From contig NZ_JAAAWP010000001.1 of NCBI RefSeq assembly GCF_010500915.1, positions 186,001 to 250,000 of the forward strand: a DNA stretch of 64,000 nt, in the 5' to 3' direction. The stretch comes from Alteromonas hispanica (GTDB lineage Bacteria; Pseudomonadota; Gammaproteobacteria; Enterobacterales; Alteromonadaceae). The stretch's first letter is position 1. Every line of letters starts with the position of its first letter. The translations under genes were made by a program, and so were the position numbers. Shown here piece after piece: positions 52,950-62,627 of the stretch. The notes under the pieces were generated by a model. It had not been told where the DNA came from and ran no database searches. It saw only the letters and a list, made by a program, of their open reading frames with translations.

Positions 52950-55517
52950 TTATTCTGACGATAGTGTCATCTTCTCAATCATATTCGATTCAATTTCTTC
53001 ATCTGTAAAGTAGATATCTCGCAAGGTAGGTTGCTCGGAATACAACCTTGTTTGATCCAAGAAGTGCTCACTGCCAAACTGACGAGACTGAGAATAGGTC
53101 AAAATCCCTCTTCCCTTAGGTCCATTGTCAGTAAAGCTAATCACCATAGCCCAACTTGTACCGTAATTGATGTGATAGCCTCCAGCCTCAGCGCTCATGA
53201 TAGTATTGTTATTCACAGGCTGATATCTGTGTCTAGGCAGCAGGGTTTCATCTCTGCCGCGTATGCTATCAAATACATTGAAACCACCTTCTATATTGTG
53301 AGCTCCACCCCACGGCAGTTTTTCACCCGACGCAGTGCCATCAGGTAAGCTACGTTCAACAAACTGAACGTTACCAAGGGTGGCATCAAACTCAACACCC
53401 GCTTGCTCAATAACCTGTACCGCTTTTGCTAATTGTTGCATAGTGGTCTCGTTTTGAACTAAGCCGGTTGGCGTTGTCACTGGAGACTCAAGAGAGAAAG
53501 GCACTTCCCACTGTGGGTTTTGATTAAACTGAAATGCAAACTCTCTAAATACATGGGCACCAACACTTGATGTATTCATAGTTCCATCCCATGCACCGAG
53601 TGCATCACAGGCGGCCGAGATATCTACCTCTGTACCATCAACGTTTACCGGCGTATCACCTTGTTCAGTGCATGCTTGTAGCAGGCTCGGTAAAATGTCT
53701 TCAGCAAGATAACTGCGGTTATTTAATAGAAGTTCTTCAACCTCTTCAGGTGTGAAGGTCTCATCGCTTCCAGCCTCAGTCTCAATAAACTTCTGACCCA
53801 TTCTAGAGCGCAGAGATTGCTGATTCTCAGTATTACCATAGAGGGGATTTACTCCAGTAATTGGTGAAGATAGATTCGTTAGCCAAAAACTGTCATTCGA
53901 GTTTTGCACCGAGTCTGCTCCCTCATATTTAGGCGCTTCTTCGTAAGGTACAGGCCCATCAAAGTCGAACTGTGAAATAAAGCCCGGCAATACGGTGAAA
54001 CCTGCCGCCGCTTTGGTTTGTATAAGAACAGGGTTTGTTGTTAGTTCGTTGATAGCGGTTTCAGTTAAGTTCGGTACTGTTGAATCATCAATGTAAAACA
54101 CCTGACCATCGCTTGACGCCGCCATAGTGTTATTAAATATTACGCCATCATAGTCTTTAAATGCCTGCTTAAACTCATCCATTGACGTGGCCATATTCAT
54201 TGCTAGCCAATGATCAACAATATCAAAGTTGGGTAAGTTAGCATCCTTGATAGCGAACGCGTTTTCAGAGTCCCAACCGAAGCTCCCAGGTACTTCAATC
54301 ATAGGCCCGTAGTTAGTGTAATAAGAGGTTTTATTCAATTGAATGGTTTGTCCACCACCCACAGCGACTTCAATCTGAAGCGGTTTTTTATAAATAAGTC
54401 GCTTATTACCATCAACAATATGGCTCATACCCGACGCATCGTCTTCATCGAGGCTTAATTGATAAACTACAAAATGTTCCGCTGTTGAAAATGTGTGTGT
54501 CCAAGCAACATTTTCGTTAAACCCAATATTAACTGCACCTGGTAACCCCATAAGGGAACTACCCGTTACATTAAGATAATCTGGTATTTGCGCATGGAAA
54601 TTCCAAAAGCGTAAATTCCCAGTGTGTGGAAAATGGGGATTACCAAGTACTAATCCTCTACCGTTGGTGGTTTTATCGCTACCAAGGCCCCATCCGTTAG
54701 ACCCCATTTCCTGCGGATTTCTCTCTGGTAATTCAATGGTAGGTGCTATTTTGAACGGAATGTTTGATGACTTTGGTGCGCCTTGCGAAGTGCCAACTTG
54801 AGAAACGGCCGCTTGAGCCGATGCTGCCGGTGTTGGTAAATAACTTTCTCCTTCCGGCGCCGCTAAAAACATTGGCCCTAAGAAATTAGCCGCACCTGGC
54901 AGAAGTGCAACACCTAAAGAGTAAGTCAGCAAATCCACACTATCTATTGGCTCAACCCAAGGTTGACCAGCACAACTTTGATCCTGTTCTTCAACTGGCG
55001 TGTCTTCTAAATAACGGTTATATCCCGCTGTATAACCTTGAAACATTGCTCGAGAGTTTGCTGAAAGTCTAGGGAGGTTTTCCTCTGCCAATTCTCTAAT
55101 GCCTAACGTAAGAAAGCCAAAGTCATTAATAAGATGCTCTGAGTCTCCACTTCCAGGCTGGCGATCGGGTCCATAAAACTTTGCCCTTTCAGAATTGTAT
55201 TTAAGAATTTGGTCTGCCAGCACACACATGTTGTCTCTGGCAAAGGCATAACCAACACCATAGGCCATACTTTCAAGGTTGTCGGCTTTAACATGCGGTA
55301 CCCCGTAGGTCGTCCACGTGATATCTGCGGTTAATGTTCCGTCGGTGTCAAAAGCGGGAATTGGAGCAGGAGCCGAAACAGGAGGAGGCGGTGGCGTTGG
55401 TGATACGGGTTGTACATCAGAAAAGTCGTTGTCGTTATCACCACACCCTACTAAACATGCGGCGACTGAAAGCGCAATAAGCGTAGGGGCAGGCTTGGTA
55501 TTTTTAATTATTCTCAT
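52950..55517 (-). CDS. Penicillin acylase-family lipoprotein (Ntn hydrolase)
   Basis: An 855-residue N-terminal-nucleophile amidase, like aculeacin A acylase and PvdQ in its N-terminal block ITWTTYGVPHVKADNLESMAYGVGYAFARDNMCVL, split across helix 1. The nucleophile S273 follows a Gly in QEMGSNGWGLGS, where autocleavage would give chains of about 250 and 583 residues. The start ATG at 55517 has AAGGAAA upstream and opens a lipoprotein signal with C25 (LVGC) as lipidation site, then a proline-rich linker. So the enzyme should be anchored in a membrane, not free in the periplasm as PvdQ is. Substrate could be acylated amines, lipopeptides or acyl-homoserine lactones; not predictable. A longer ATG at 55607 is in frame but has no signal sequence. 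Confidence 0.9.
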   Translation of the reverse strand: MRIIKNTKPAPTLIALSVAACLVGCGDNDNDFSDVQPVSPTPPPPPVSAPAPIPAFDTDGTLTADITWTTYGVPHVKADNLESMAYGVGYAFARDNMCVLADQILKYNSERAKFYGPDRQPGSGDSEHLINDFGFLTLGIRELAEENLPRLSANSRAMFQGYTAGYNRYLEDTPVEEQDQSCAGQPWVEPIDSVDLLTYSLGVALLPGAANFLGPMFLAAPEGESYLPTPAASAQAAVSQVGTSQGAPKSSNIPFKIAPTIELPERNPQEMGSNGWGLGSDKTTNGRGLVLGNPHFPHTGNLRFWNFHAQIPDYLNVTGSSLMGLPGAVNIGFNENVAWTHTFSTAEHFVVYQLSLDEDDASGMSHIVDGNKRLIYKKPLQIEVAVGGGQTIQLNKTSYYTNYGPMIEVPGSFGWDSENAFAIKDANLPNFDIVDHWLAMNMATSMDEFKQAFKDYDGVIFNNTMAASSDGQVFYIDDSTVPNLTETAINELTTNPVLIQTKAAAGFTVLPGFISQFDFDGPVPYEEAPKYEGADSVQNSNDSFWLTNLSSPITGVNPLYGNTENQQSLRSRMGQKFIETEAGSDETFTPEEVEELLLNNRSYLAEDILPSLLQACTEQGDTPVNVDGTEVDISAACDALGAWDGTMNTSSVGAHVFREFAFQFNQNPQWEVPFSLESPVTTPTGLVQNETTMQQLAKAVQVIEQAGVEFDATLGNVQFVERSLPDGTASGEKLPWGGAHNIEGGFNVFDSIRGRDETLLPRHRYQPVNNNTIMSAEAGGYHINYGTSWAMVISFTDNGPKGRGILTYSQSRQFGSEHFLDQTRLYSEQPTLRDIYFTDEEIESNMIEKMTLSSE

Positions 55518-55654
55518 TGAAGATTTCCTTGTTAGTAAATGCAAATGTGGTAGAGAAAAACACCGAATTGCTTTCCCTGAAAACCACAACACATCCGACC
55601 AATTCACATTACATTAACAAAGGAGAACATTCAAATAACAGTCACACTTAGATA

Positions 55655-55680
55655 CAAAAAAGCCGGCTCTCTGCCGGCTT
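55655..55680 (-). terminator. Rho-independent terminator of volA
   Basis: Perfect 8-bp stem AAGCCGGC / GCCGGCTT with a 5-nt loop. Read on the minus strand it ends in TTTTTT. It lies 36 bp past the volA stop and before the acylase start, so the acylase needs its own promoter or read-through. Confidence 0.88.
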
Positions 55681-55715
55681 TATCAATAACACGTTAGGTG
55701 TTTACTATTTATAGA

Positions 55716-58313
55716 TTAGTTTGCAACAACAGACTCGTTATTGATTTCTAACAATGCTGCATCAGATGCTAGATAAGTCGCAACTTGTCTTTGCATTTCA
55801 GCCGTTACTGCTCCATTTGGCACAGGGTTTAAGCTAGATGCATGAGCACCACTGTTAAACAATACCAAGCCGCTTACTGGATCAGCCTGAGGCCCCTGAG
55901 TTGTTGTCACTTGCTCAAGACCAATCAGATTAGCTAATGGCAACTGACCAGACAAAGGCAACGCTGTTGAAACCGGAATAACTTGGTCTGGTAAATTCTC
56001 AGCACTACCGTCACCCACCACCGTCATCATGTGAACAGGTGTGTTACTGCCAAGCGTCTGAGCATAGTTTGTTGGGTCACCGGAATCCATCACAGTTTGT
56101 GCAGCAAAAGCGAACTCAGCAAATACAGCATTCACCGCAGCAGCTTGCTCTGGCGTTAGGTTATCTTCAAATAGCGCTACAGCTTCTACCAACTGCTGTT
56201 CGTTCACGTCAGTTGTTTCGTAAAGCTGATTCAACAGTGCTACGAAATCTTCCGATGCTTGCGAAAGTAATAGGCCTTTAATGAGCGGCCCAAATGACGG
56301 GGACTCTATTAAAAACTGTGCTGCACCGCCTCCTGGAGATTCAAGAGAAGCTTGTTTTACTGCAAACATACCGTCAAGCGCCGCAAGATCGCCACCCATA
56401 GACGTATTTGCTAAAGCTGCAAAATTACCACCTGTAATTGCACCTAATGATACACCCATAATTGAAACGCGACTGGTATCAAACTTAACGCTTTGACTTG
56501 CAGTCGTGTCTACCACAGCGTTAAGGCCAAGGCGAACTCCGAGCAAATCAGAAACACTTTGACGTAAGTTATCTCTCGCTGTTGGTAAGCTAGCAAGGTT
56601 CATATAGTGCGTTGCACTTACCGTAGTTGCATTTAAATCATCAACTCCGTCACCATTAAGGTCGAACCCACGGCTGCCGTGAATGGGCTGATCGATAGCG
56701 ACTGAAGCAATCCCGGCTAGCGCCAATGTACCTGTAATAGATAGCATTGCTTCTTTCTGACTTGTAATACCGTGAGCGAGAATGACAACAGGCCAGCCAG
56801 ACTCTGGCATACTAATTGGGAAACCTAGCGCCCCAGCTAGTACCGGATCGGGCACGGTAACTTGAACATCCAACGCTTCAGTACCCATATTGCCGCCAGT
56901 AGGCTGTGGATATGGGTTGAATTTAGTAATGTTACGCGCACTATCTAATTTCTCACCGTTAACGCGAAGATCGGCTAGACCTAGTGCCGAACACGTTTGC
57001 GCATTAGGACCTGGCGTTGCCGCTGCCAATGCTTCCTGAGGCGCGCCTGCTAGCACGATACCGCTGTCACAGGCTGCAGTCCAAAACTGGTTAACCGGTG
57101 CAAGTGGGTTTTCAGCAGATGGAACGCCTAGGAAATATGGAAGGTTAATGTTTCCTTCATAGCGCTGGGCTGCGCAGAATGGGCCAACTTGCGTCAATAT
57201 GGCACTAGACACGCCTACTGCAAACTCATTCAATGCTCCCCACTGCGCAGAGAGCTGACCTGAAGCCGTTCCAGCCAAACCAGCACACGTTTCTAAGGCA
57301 CTAAAATCAGTGGCATCGATAAATGCCTGCGTCTGTTCTGGCAAGCCTTGTTTGCCAGCCTGAACAGCACCGGCCACAGCCTCAGCTGTAAGTAGGTTTA
57401 ACGCTTCAGCAGCGTTTGGATCTTCATCTACATCGCCTACTACAATTGCTGGCAGTGCTTGACCCGCAGTCGGGTCGCCAGCACCTGCGCGGGCAGCAAA
57501 TTCGCTAATCATCACCTTCTTGATGGTATCAAGAGAATTAGCAATAGACTGGGTAGTAAATGCAGATACATACGTCAGTTCTTCGCGATCGTATCCAGCG
57601 CTTATTAGTGGATTAATCAGTGAGTTAACCAGCCCTTGCAGCTGCAACTGGTCGTCCGTTGCTAGTGGGTTTGTATTGATATCTAGCCTTGCTAAATCCC
57701 AAGTTGTTGAGCCTTGCACCGACTTACCAGACGAATCTTTTAGGTCGGTAGTCATTACAAGCATGTACCCTTGCGCTGGTTTAAGCGGCTTTAAAGGTAC
57801 GAATGAAACCGTGTTGTTATCTGCTAAGCTCAGTACATAATCTACACCAAAAGTCAGCTGCTCACCTAACTTACAGCCTGCTGATGGTGTAGAAATTTGT
57901 GCGCAGTCTGGATCAGATTGGTCAAGACCTAAGGTTGCTTCAAACAATAAAATACCTGCAGACAGCGATGACTCATCAAGAGATGTTCCAGCTGGTGTCT
58001 CTACATTAATCACGAATGGGTGCTGTGTAGACCAACCGTCTAATACATTCAATGCATTTTGTGGGTCACCAAAATCAGTGGGGTCTGCAACAGGAATGTT
58101 AAGTGTATAATCGAAAAAGCCATCATCGCCAGGTAACATAAGCAGGTCATTTGGAATATTCAGGTTCCCTGCTGCTGGGTCAAATACAATTCGCGAAAAT
58201 GGGGTTTGGACTTCTGTTTCGGCCTGAATGTCGGAAAGGGTTTCATCGGAGCCACCACAGCCTGCTAGACCCAGTGCAAGGGCCACACTGGAACTTAATA
58301 CGAGTTTTCTCAT
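55716..58313 (-). CDS. volA: VolA-type surface lipoprotein lysophospholipase
   Basis: An 865-residue lipase of the VolA/Pla-1 family. The signal peptide MRKLVLSSSVALALGLAGC carries the lipobox with C19. The N-terminal part (FDPAAGNLNIPNDLLM) is the bacterial-lipase N domain. The hydrolase core has an HG oxyanion region (VILAHGITSQKEAM) and the nucleophile elbow with S622 in GVSLG, the GxSxG pattern. A late His (SGAHASSLNP) could complete the triad. In Vibrio cholerae VolA frees fatty acids from lysophospholipids at the cell surface. It is a single-gene unit with its own terminator. No fadL gene is next to it here, unlike in Vibrio. A FadR-like sequence lies 102 bp upstream. Confidence 0.9.
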   Translation of the reverse strand: MRKLVLSSSVALALGLAGCGGSDETLSDIQAETEVQTPFSRIVFDPAAGNLNIPNDLLMLPGDDGFFDYTLNIPVADPTDFGDPQNALNVLDGWSTQHPFVINVETPAGTSLDESSLSAGILLFEATLGLDQSDPDCAQISTPSAGCKLGEQLTFGVDYVLSLADNNTVSFVPLKPLKPAQGYMLVMTTDLKDSSGKSVQGSTTWDLARLDINTNPLATDDQLQLQGLVNSLINPLISAGYDREELTYVSAFTTQSIANSLDTIKKVMISEFAARAGAGDPTAGQALPAIVVGDVDEDPNAAEALNLLTAEAVAGAVQAGKQGLPEQTQAFIDATDFSALETCAGLAGTASGQLSAQWGALNEFAVGVSSAILTQVGPFCAAQRYEGNINLPYFLGVPSAENPLAPVNQFWTAACDSGIVLAGAPQEALAAATPGPNAQTCSALGLADLRVNGEKLDSARNITKFNPYPQPTGGNMGTEALDVQVTVPDPVLAGALGFPISMPESGWPVVILAHGITSQKEAMLSITGTLALAGIASVAIDQPIHGSRGFDLNGDGVDDLNATTVSATHYMNLASLPTARDNLRQSVSDLLGVRLGLNAVVDTTASQSVKFDTSRVSIMGVSLGAITGGNFAALANTSMGGDLAALDGMFAVKQASLESPGGGAAQFLIESPSFGPLIKGLLLSQASEDFVALLNQLYETTDVNEQQLVEAVALFEDNLTPEQAAAVNAVFAEFAFAAQTVMDSGDPTNYAQTLGSNTPVHMMTVVGDGSAENLPDQVIPVSTALPLSGQLPLANLIGLEQVTTTQGPQADPVSGLVLFNSGAHASSLNPVPNGAVTAEMQRQVATYLASDAALLEINNESVVAN

Positions 58314-58414
58314 CTCTACTCCCTACAAGCATTGTTGTTATTCTGTGTCTAAAATTCGGTTTTATAAAAATAGCTTGGTCTTTCCTGCTTTAACAGGCAT
58401 AGAAGAACGTTTTA

Positions 58415-58431
58415 AACATGTTAGACCAGTT
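58415..58431. promoter_or_regulatory. FadR-like operator candidate upstream of volA
   Basis: AACATGTTAGACCAGTT matches the enterobacterial FadR consensus AACTGGTCnGACCAGTT at 13 of 16 defined positions, with a perfect right half. It also contains AAACATGTT, which is symmetrical and could equally suit another regulator. It sits about 102 bp upstream of the volA start. Confidence 0.4.
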
Positions 58432-58462
58432 GTATCTTCCTCAATCTTATTGACTTTGTTGC

Positions 58463-58476
58463 AACTTTGCAAAGTT
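58463..58476. promoter_or_regulatory. 14-bp perfect palindrome between volA and yciK
   Basis: AACTTTGCAAAGTT, no mismatch, about 150 bp from each divergent start. Candidate operator; the cognate regulator is unknown. Confidence 0.4.
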
Positions 58477-58619
58477 TTGTTAACTACTTTCGTGAAGTTT
58501 TTTTACGTTTGCTAGGTTTTTATCAGGAATGTTTTACTTGGCGGCAAGACTGAGTATCATCTCACCTAAGATTTAACGCTACATTAATTACCGTTACACC
58601 ATGTATTCGAAGGAAAATA

Positions 58620-59363
58620 ATGAACGACTATAAAGCGCCCAGCAAGTTATTGAAAGACAAAGTCATACTCGTCACCGGTGCCGGAGACGGTATAGGTGCG
58701 CAAGCGGCTAAGACTTACGCTGCACACGGAGCAACGTGTATATTGCTTGGTAGAACAGTCTCGAAACTCGAAGCAGTATACGATGACATTGTGAACGCTG
58801 GGCATGCCGAACCTGCCATAGTTCCGCTTGATATCAAAGGTGCTACTCCTAATCACTATCAGCAAATGGCGCAAACCATTATTGATCAGTTCGGTCGCTT
58901 AGACGGCCTGCTGCACAATGCATCTATTCTCGGTCATTTAAGCGCCTTTAAGGATATTGACCCTCAGGAATGGCAAGATGTGATGCAAATAAACCTCAAC
59001 GGCATGGTATACATGACCCAAGCACTTATTCCGGCGTTACTCAAAGCCGAAAACGCTTCTGTGGTTTTCACAACGTCAAGCGTGGGCCGTAAAGGGCGTG
59101 CTTTTTGGGGTACTTATGCCGTATCAAAATTTGCCACTGAGGGCGTAATGCAAACGCTAGCTGACGAGTACAAGACCAAGAACGTACGCTTTAATTGCAT
59201 AAATCCAGGTGGAACCAGGACAAACATGCGCGCACAGGCGTTTCCAGCAGAAGATCCAAATGCACTGAAAACACCTGAAGATATAATGCCCACTTATCTA
59301 TATCTCATGGGCGATGAAAGTGCAGAGGTTAATGGCGAATCGCTAGACTGTCAGCCGAAATAG
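58620..59363 (+). CDS. yciK: Short-chain dehydrogenase/reductase YciK
   Basis: A 247-residue classical SDR closely like E. coli YciK. The Rossmann motif is VTGAGDGIGAQAAKTYA. The NNAG-like segment is LHNASILG, the catalytic Ser is in SSVGRKG and the YxxxK is YAVSK (Y-A-V-S-K at about residue 165). The INPGGTRTNMRAQAFPAEDPNALKTPEDIMP block is diagnostic. The natural substrate of YciK is not known. It has its own terminator. It is divergent from volA. Confidence 0.92.
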   Translation: MNDYKAPSKLLKDKVILVTGAGDGIGAQAAKTYAAHGATCILLGRTVSKLEAVYDDIVNAGHAEPAIVPLDIKGATPNHYQQMAQTIIDQFGRLDGLLHNASILGHLSAFKDIDPQEWQDVMQINLNGMVYMTQALIPALLKAENASVVFTTSSVGRKGRAFWGTYAVSKFATEGVMQTLADEYKTKNVRFNCINPGGTRTNMRAQAFPAEDPNALKTPEDIMPTYLYLMGDESAEVNGESLDCQPK

Positions 59364-59386
59364 GCGCCTAAAGCGCCACACACAAA

Positions 59387-59418
59387 TAAGCCGCGTATTA
59401 ACGCGGCTTAGTTTTTTT
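59387..59418 (+). terminator. Rho-independent terminator of yciK
   Basis: Perfect 10-bp stem TAAGCCGCGT / ACGCGGCTTA with a 4-nt loop and a run of seven T. It is preceded by a smaller GGCGC/GCGCC hairpin at the stop codon. Confidence 0.93.
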
Positions 59419-59488
59419 AGGGCAGTCATTTTTCAGTTGGCCCGAGTACCAATGAGCGCGAATTTAGCGCCAATTTTCCTTAGAAGGG

Positions 59489-61156
59489 CTAACCTTCTAT
59501 TTTTGCCCAGGTATCTCGCAATCCAACAGTGCGGTTGAACACCGGTTTCTCTGGTGTGCTGTCGCTGTCTAAACAAAAATATCCTGTGCGTTCAAACTGC
59601 CACGCACCCACTGCAGGCACATTCTCACTCAGACCAGCTTCAGCCCAGCCTTGTTTTACTTCAAGAGATTCTGGATTGATAGAATCGGTAAAGTTTTCTT
59701 CCGCAGCCGGGTTAGGTACATTGAATAAACGGTCATAGAGCCTAAATTCAGCGGCCTTTGCGGTCGCAGCGTCAACCCAGTGAATGACACCTTTTACTTT
59801 ACGGCCATCAGCAGGGTCTTTGCCAAGCGTATCCGGGTCGTAAGTACAGTACACTGTGGTTACGTTATCGTTTTCGTCTTTTTCTATACGATTAGCTTTA
59901 ATCACATAGGCATTACGAAGTCGAACTTCTTTATCGAGAACGAGTCGTTTAAATTTCTTGTTCGCCGATTCACGGAAATCTTCAGCTTCAATCCACACTT
60001 CACGGCTAAAAGTGATGTTACGCGTACCCATTGATTCATCGTTAGGATGATTAGGAGCCGCCAGAGTCTCTGTCGCCCCCTCTTCGTAATTTTCAATAAC
60101 GACCTTAATGGGATCGAGAACAGCCATAGCACGAGGGGCATTCACATTTAAGTCATCGCGAATACAGGCTTCTAACATGGACATTTCTACCATGTTGTCC
60201 ATTTTTGTTACGCCAATGCGCTTACAAAATTCGATAATTGAGCCAGGCGTATAGCCCCGGCGTCGCAAGCCAGCTATGGTTGGCATGCGTGGGTCGTCCC
60301 ACCCATGAACGTGCTTCTCATCAACCAATTGAATAAGGCGGCGTTTACTTAGTACCGTGTATTCCAAATTAAGACGAGAGAATTCATACTGCTTAGGACT
60401 GCAATCGATAGAGATATTTTCAATTACCCAGTCGTATAAACGGCGGTTATCTTGAAATTCCAGTGTACACAAAGAATGCGTAATGCCCTCGATAGCATCT
60501 GATATACAGTGAGTAAAGTCGTACATTGGGTACACACACCACTTATCACCAGTTTGATGATGGTGGGCGTGCTTTACTCTGTAAATAACAGGGTCGCGCA
60601 TGCACATGAACGGTGACGTCATATCAATCTTTGCGCGCAGGCTGCACTCGCCTTCGGCATATTCGCCGGCTGTCATTTTTGCGAATTCACGTTTATTAGT
60701 CTCAACATCCGTATCGCGATATTCGCTATTTTTGCCCGGCTCTTTCAATGTACCGCGCATTTCTCGCATAATGTCTTGACTAGAAAAATCGACGTAGGCT
60801 AAACCTTTGTCGATCAATTCGTTTGCAAAGCCGTGTAGTTGGTCGAAGTAGTTGGAGGAATAACGCTCCTCACCGCTCCATGTAAAACCAAGCCACTTAA
60901 CGTCTTCTTTTATAGAATTAACAAACGAAATATCTTCTTTTGCTGGGTTCGTGTCGTCAAAACGGAGATTACAGGTACCCGTGTAATCCTTCGCAATTCC
61001 GAAGTTCAAGCAAATGGATTTCGCATGACCAATATGAAGAAAGCCATTAGGCTCTGGCGGAAACCGCGTTTTTATTGAGTCATGCAAACCACTGGCAAGA
61101 TCTTTATCAATGATTTGTCGGATAAAATTGGTCGGACGATGCTCAGTCTCGGCCAT
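59489..61156 (-). CDS. glnS: Glutaminyl-tRNA synthetase
   Basis: Charges tRNA-Gln with glutamine. Highly similar to E. coli GlnS throughout. The HIGH box is [12 protein letters not shown] and the KMSKS-like signature is LSKRRL. The anticodon-binding beta-barrels follow ([18 protein letters not shown] and [15 protein letters not shown]). I choose the ATG at 61156 ([20 protein letters not shown]), giving 555 residues against 554 in E. coli. Earlier in-frame ATG codons at 61162 and 61177 add up to seven unconserved residues. The long gap towards the LacI gene holds its promoter. Confidence 0.95.
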   Translation of the reverse strand: MAETEHRPTNFIRQIIDKDLASGLHDSIKTRFPPEPNGFLHIGHAKSICLNFGIAKDYTGTCNLRFDDTNPAKEDISFVNSIKEDVKWLGFTWSGEERYSSNYFDQLHGFANELIDKGLAYVDFSSQDIMREMRGTLKEPGKNSEYRDTDVETNKREFAKMTAGEYAEGECSLRAKIDMTSPFMCMRDPVIYRVKHAHHHQTGDKWCVYPMYDFTHCISDAIEGITHSLCTLEFQDNRRLYDWVIENISIDCSPKQYEFSRLNLEYTVLSKRRLIQLVDEKHVHGWDDPRMPTIAGLRRRGYTPGSIIEFCKRIGVTKMDNMVEMSMLEACIRDDLNVNAPRAMAVLDPIKVVIENYEEGATETLAAPNHPNDESMGTRNITFSREVWIEAEDFRESANKKFKRLVLDKEVRLRNAYVIKANRIEKDENDNVTTVYCTYDPDTLGKDPADGRKVKGVIHWVDAATAKAAEFRLYDRLFNVPNPAAEENFTDSINPESLEVKQGWAEAGLSENVPAVGAWQFERTGYFCLDSDSTPEKPVFNRTVGLRDTWAKIEG

Positions 61157-61530
61157 TCGCATGTTCCCCTTATGCACAAGTAATTGTAATAATGACGTGA
61201 GTATACCACTGACACAATTGCTTCAACCACGTTTTATTGAATTAACACTGACAACTGGTCGAATATGCACCGAAACTTTGTCTGTGCAAATACTCTGACA
61301 ACAAATTCTTTCACACCCGCCACTTTCAAAAAATGAGTGTACTTTTTATTGTGACCACTTATTTTAATTAAGTCTTTGATGTTTAGTTAATAGTTAAAAG
61401 ACGTATAAACGCTTGCAATCTCACTCTTTCAACATTACAAAACGTACAAAAAAAAATTCAGAAACCAAACAACCCGAAAAAGTGTGGTAGTCTGAAATTA
61501 GCGACAACAATGTCGTTCTAGCGAGAAAAG
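61157..61530. other. Divergent intergenic region between glnS and the LacI gene
   Basis: 374 bp of AT-rich sequence holding the promoters of two divergent genes. I see no gene or strong promoter match. A small CGACA-ACAA-TGTCG dyad lies next to the LacI start (61502-61515). Confidence 0.6.
61502..61515. promoter_or_regulatory. Small dyad next to the LacI-family gene start
   Basis: CGACA-ACAA-TGTCG, a 5-bp inverted repeat, 15 bp upstream of the LacI start, overlapping the likely leader. It may be a site of autoregulation or an RNA hairpin. Evidence is weak. Confidence 0.3.
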
Positions 61531-62568
61531 ATGTTTATGAAAGAAAAAGCCACCTCTTTTGATATTGCTCACCTAGCAGGCGTGTCACAATCGACGGTAT
61601 CAAGAGCGCTTAATAACAGCCCTCTTGTGAATCTAGAGACACGGGAGCGCGTGCAGCGGATAGCACAAGAGCTCAACTATAAAGTTGACAAAAATGCGAG
61701 CAATTTAAGAAAACAAAAGAGCAGTACGATTGCATTGTTATTGTTTGAAGATCCAACGTCAGATGATTCAATGATCAATCCCTTTTTTCTTTCGATGCTA
61801 GGAAGCATTACACGTGCCTGCGCTAAAGCTAATTACGATCTTTTAGTGTCATTCCAAAACTTAGAAGACGATTGGCACGCAGAATATGAAGATTCCAACA
61901 AGGCCGACGGCATTATTTTGCTGGGCTACGGCAATTACACCGATTATCAGACAAAGGTGGCACAACTAGAGTCACAAGGCACCCATTTTGTTCGTTGGGG
62001 CGCTCCCGACAAGGCCCACCCTGGCGTAAGTATTGGCTGCGACAATTACCAAGGCGGTCACAGCATTACCGAGCACCTCATATCGTTGGGTAAAAAAACC
62101 TTCGCGTTTATTGGCGACAATGGCGAGCACGCACCTGAATTTATGGCTCGTTATAAAGGTTATGAAGACGCGCTAAAACAACATAATTTAAATGAGTGTA
62201 GCGTTCAAAGAAATGCGATTTCTACCGAAGACGACGGTTCAGATGCAGTTAAATCGCTTATTGAGTGCGATGAACTTCCCGAAGCAATTGTGTGTGCCTC
62301 AGACTTAATTGCCATGGGGGCTCTTCGAGCGCTGCGGCGAGCTAACATCTCTGTGCCTAATGATGTTGCAGTGGTGGGCTATGACAATATTGCCGTTTCT
62401 GCATACACGACCCCCGCACTCTCAACCGTGCAACAAAATACAAAGTTAGCAGGCGAATTGCTTGTCGATACGTTGTTAAAAGCCATTAACAACGAGCGGG
62501 TTGAAGATTACCTGATGCCTGCAGAAGTGATAATTCGACAATCGTGTGGAAACGAAAGTGGCGCTTAA
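61531..62568 (+). CDS. LacI-family regulator, probably of maltodextrin/starch use
   Basis: A 345-residue LacI-type repressor. The N-terminal helix-turn-helix (DIAHLAGVSQSTVSRALNNSPLVNLETRERV, split at the hinge) includes the hinge helix (VDKNASNLRKQK). The sugar-binding domain shows the family features GIILLGYGNYTDY, SIGCDNYQGGHSITEHLISLGKK and VVGYDNIAVSAYTTPALSTVQQN. It converges on a GH13 amylase gene, and maltose-operon regulation by LacI-type MalR in Alteromonadales supports the assignment. Starts at 61531 or 61537 are both possible. The stop codon lies inside the terminator hairpin at 62555-62582. Confidence 0.88.
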   Translation: MFMKEKATSFDIAHLAGVSQSTVSRALNNSPLVNLETRERVQRIAQELNYKVDKNASNLRKQKSSTIALLLFEDPTSDDSMINPFFLSMLGSITRACAKANYDLLVSFQNLEDDWHAEYEDSNKADGIILLGYGNYTDYQTKVAQLESQGTHFVRWGAPDKAHPGVSIGCDNYQGGHSITEHLISLGKKTFAFIGDNGEHAPEFMARYKGYEDALKQHNLNECSVQRNAISTEDDGSDAVKSLIECDELPEAIVCASDLIAMGALRALRRANISVPNDVAVVGYDNIAVSAYTTPALSTVQQNTKLAGELLVDTLLKAINNERVEDYLMPAEVIIRQSCGNESGA

Positions 62569-62586
62569 TCAAGCGCCACTTTATTT
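62555..62586. terminator. Terminator overlapping the end of the LacI gene
   Basis: Perfect 12-bp stem AAAGTGGCGCTT / AAGCGCCACTTT with a 4-nt loop, and a TTATTT tail. The first arm and loop include the last codons and stop of the LacI gene. It lies between two convergent genes. Confidence 0.85.
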
Positions 62587-62627
62587 CGTTTATAAATTCT
62601 TAAAGACAAGATTACTGAGAGTAAAAC

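Larger units (their letters stand above)
58314..58619. other. Divergent intergenic region between volA and yciK
   Basis: 306 bp of AT-rich DNA with no gene that I can support. It carries the FadR-like 17-mer at 58415-58431 and a perfect 14-bp palindrome at 58463-58476, both in the right place to act on volA and yciK. Confidence 0.65.

Noticed and set aside
52950..55517. Naming the acylase a quorum-quenching AHL acylase
   Set aside because: The family spans penicillin, cephalosporin, aculeacin and AHL acylases; substrate cannot be read from the visible motifs.
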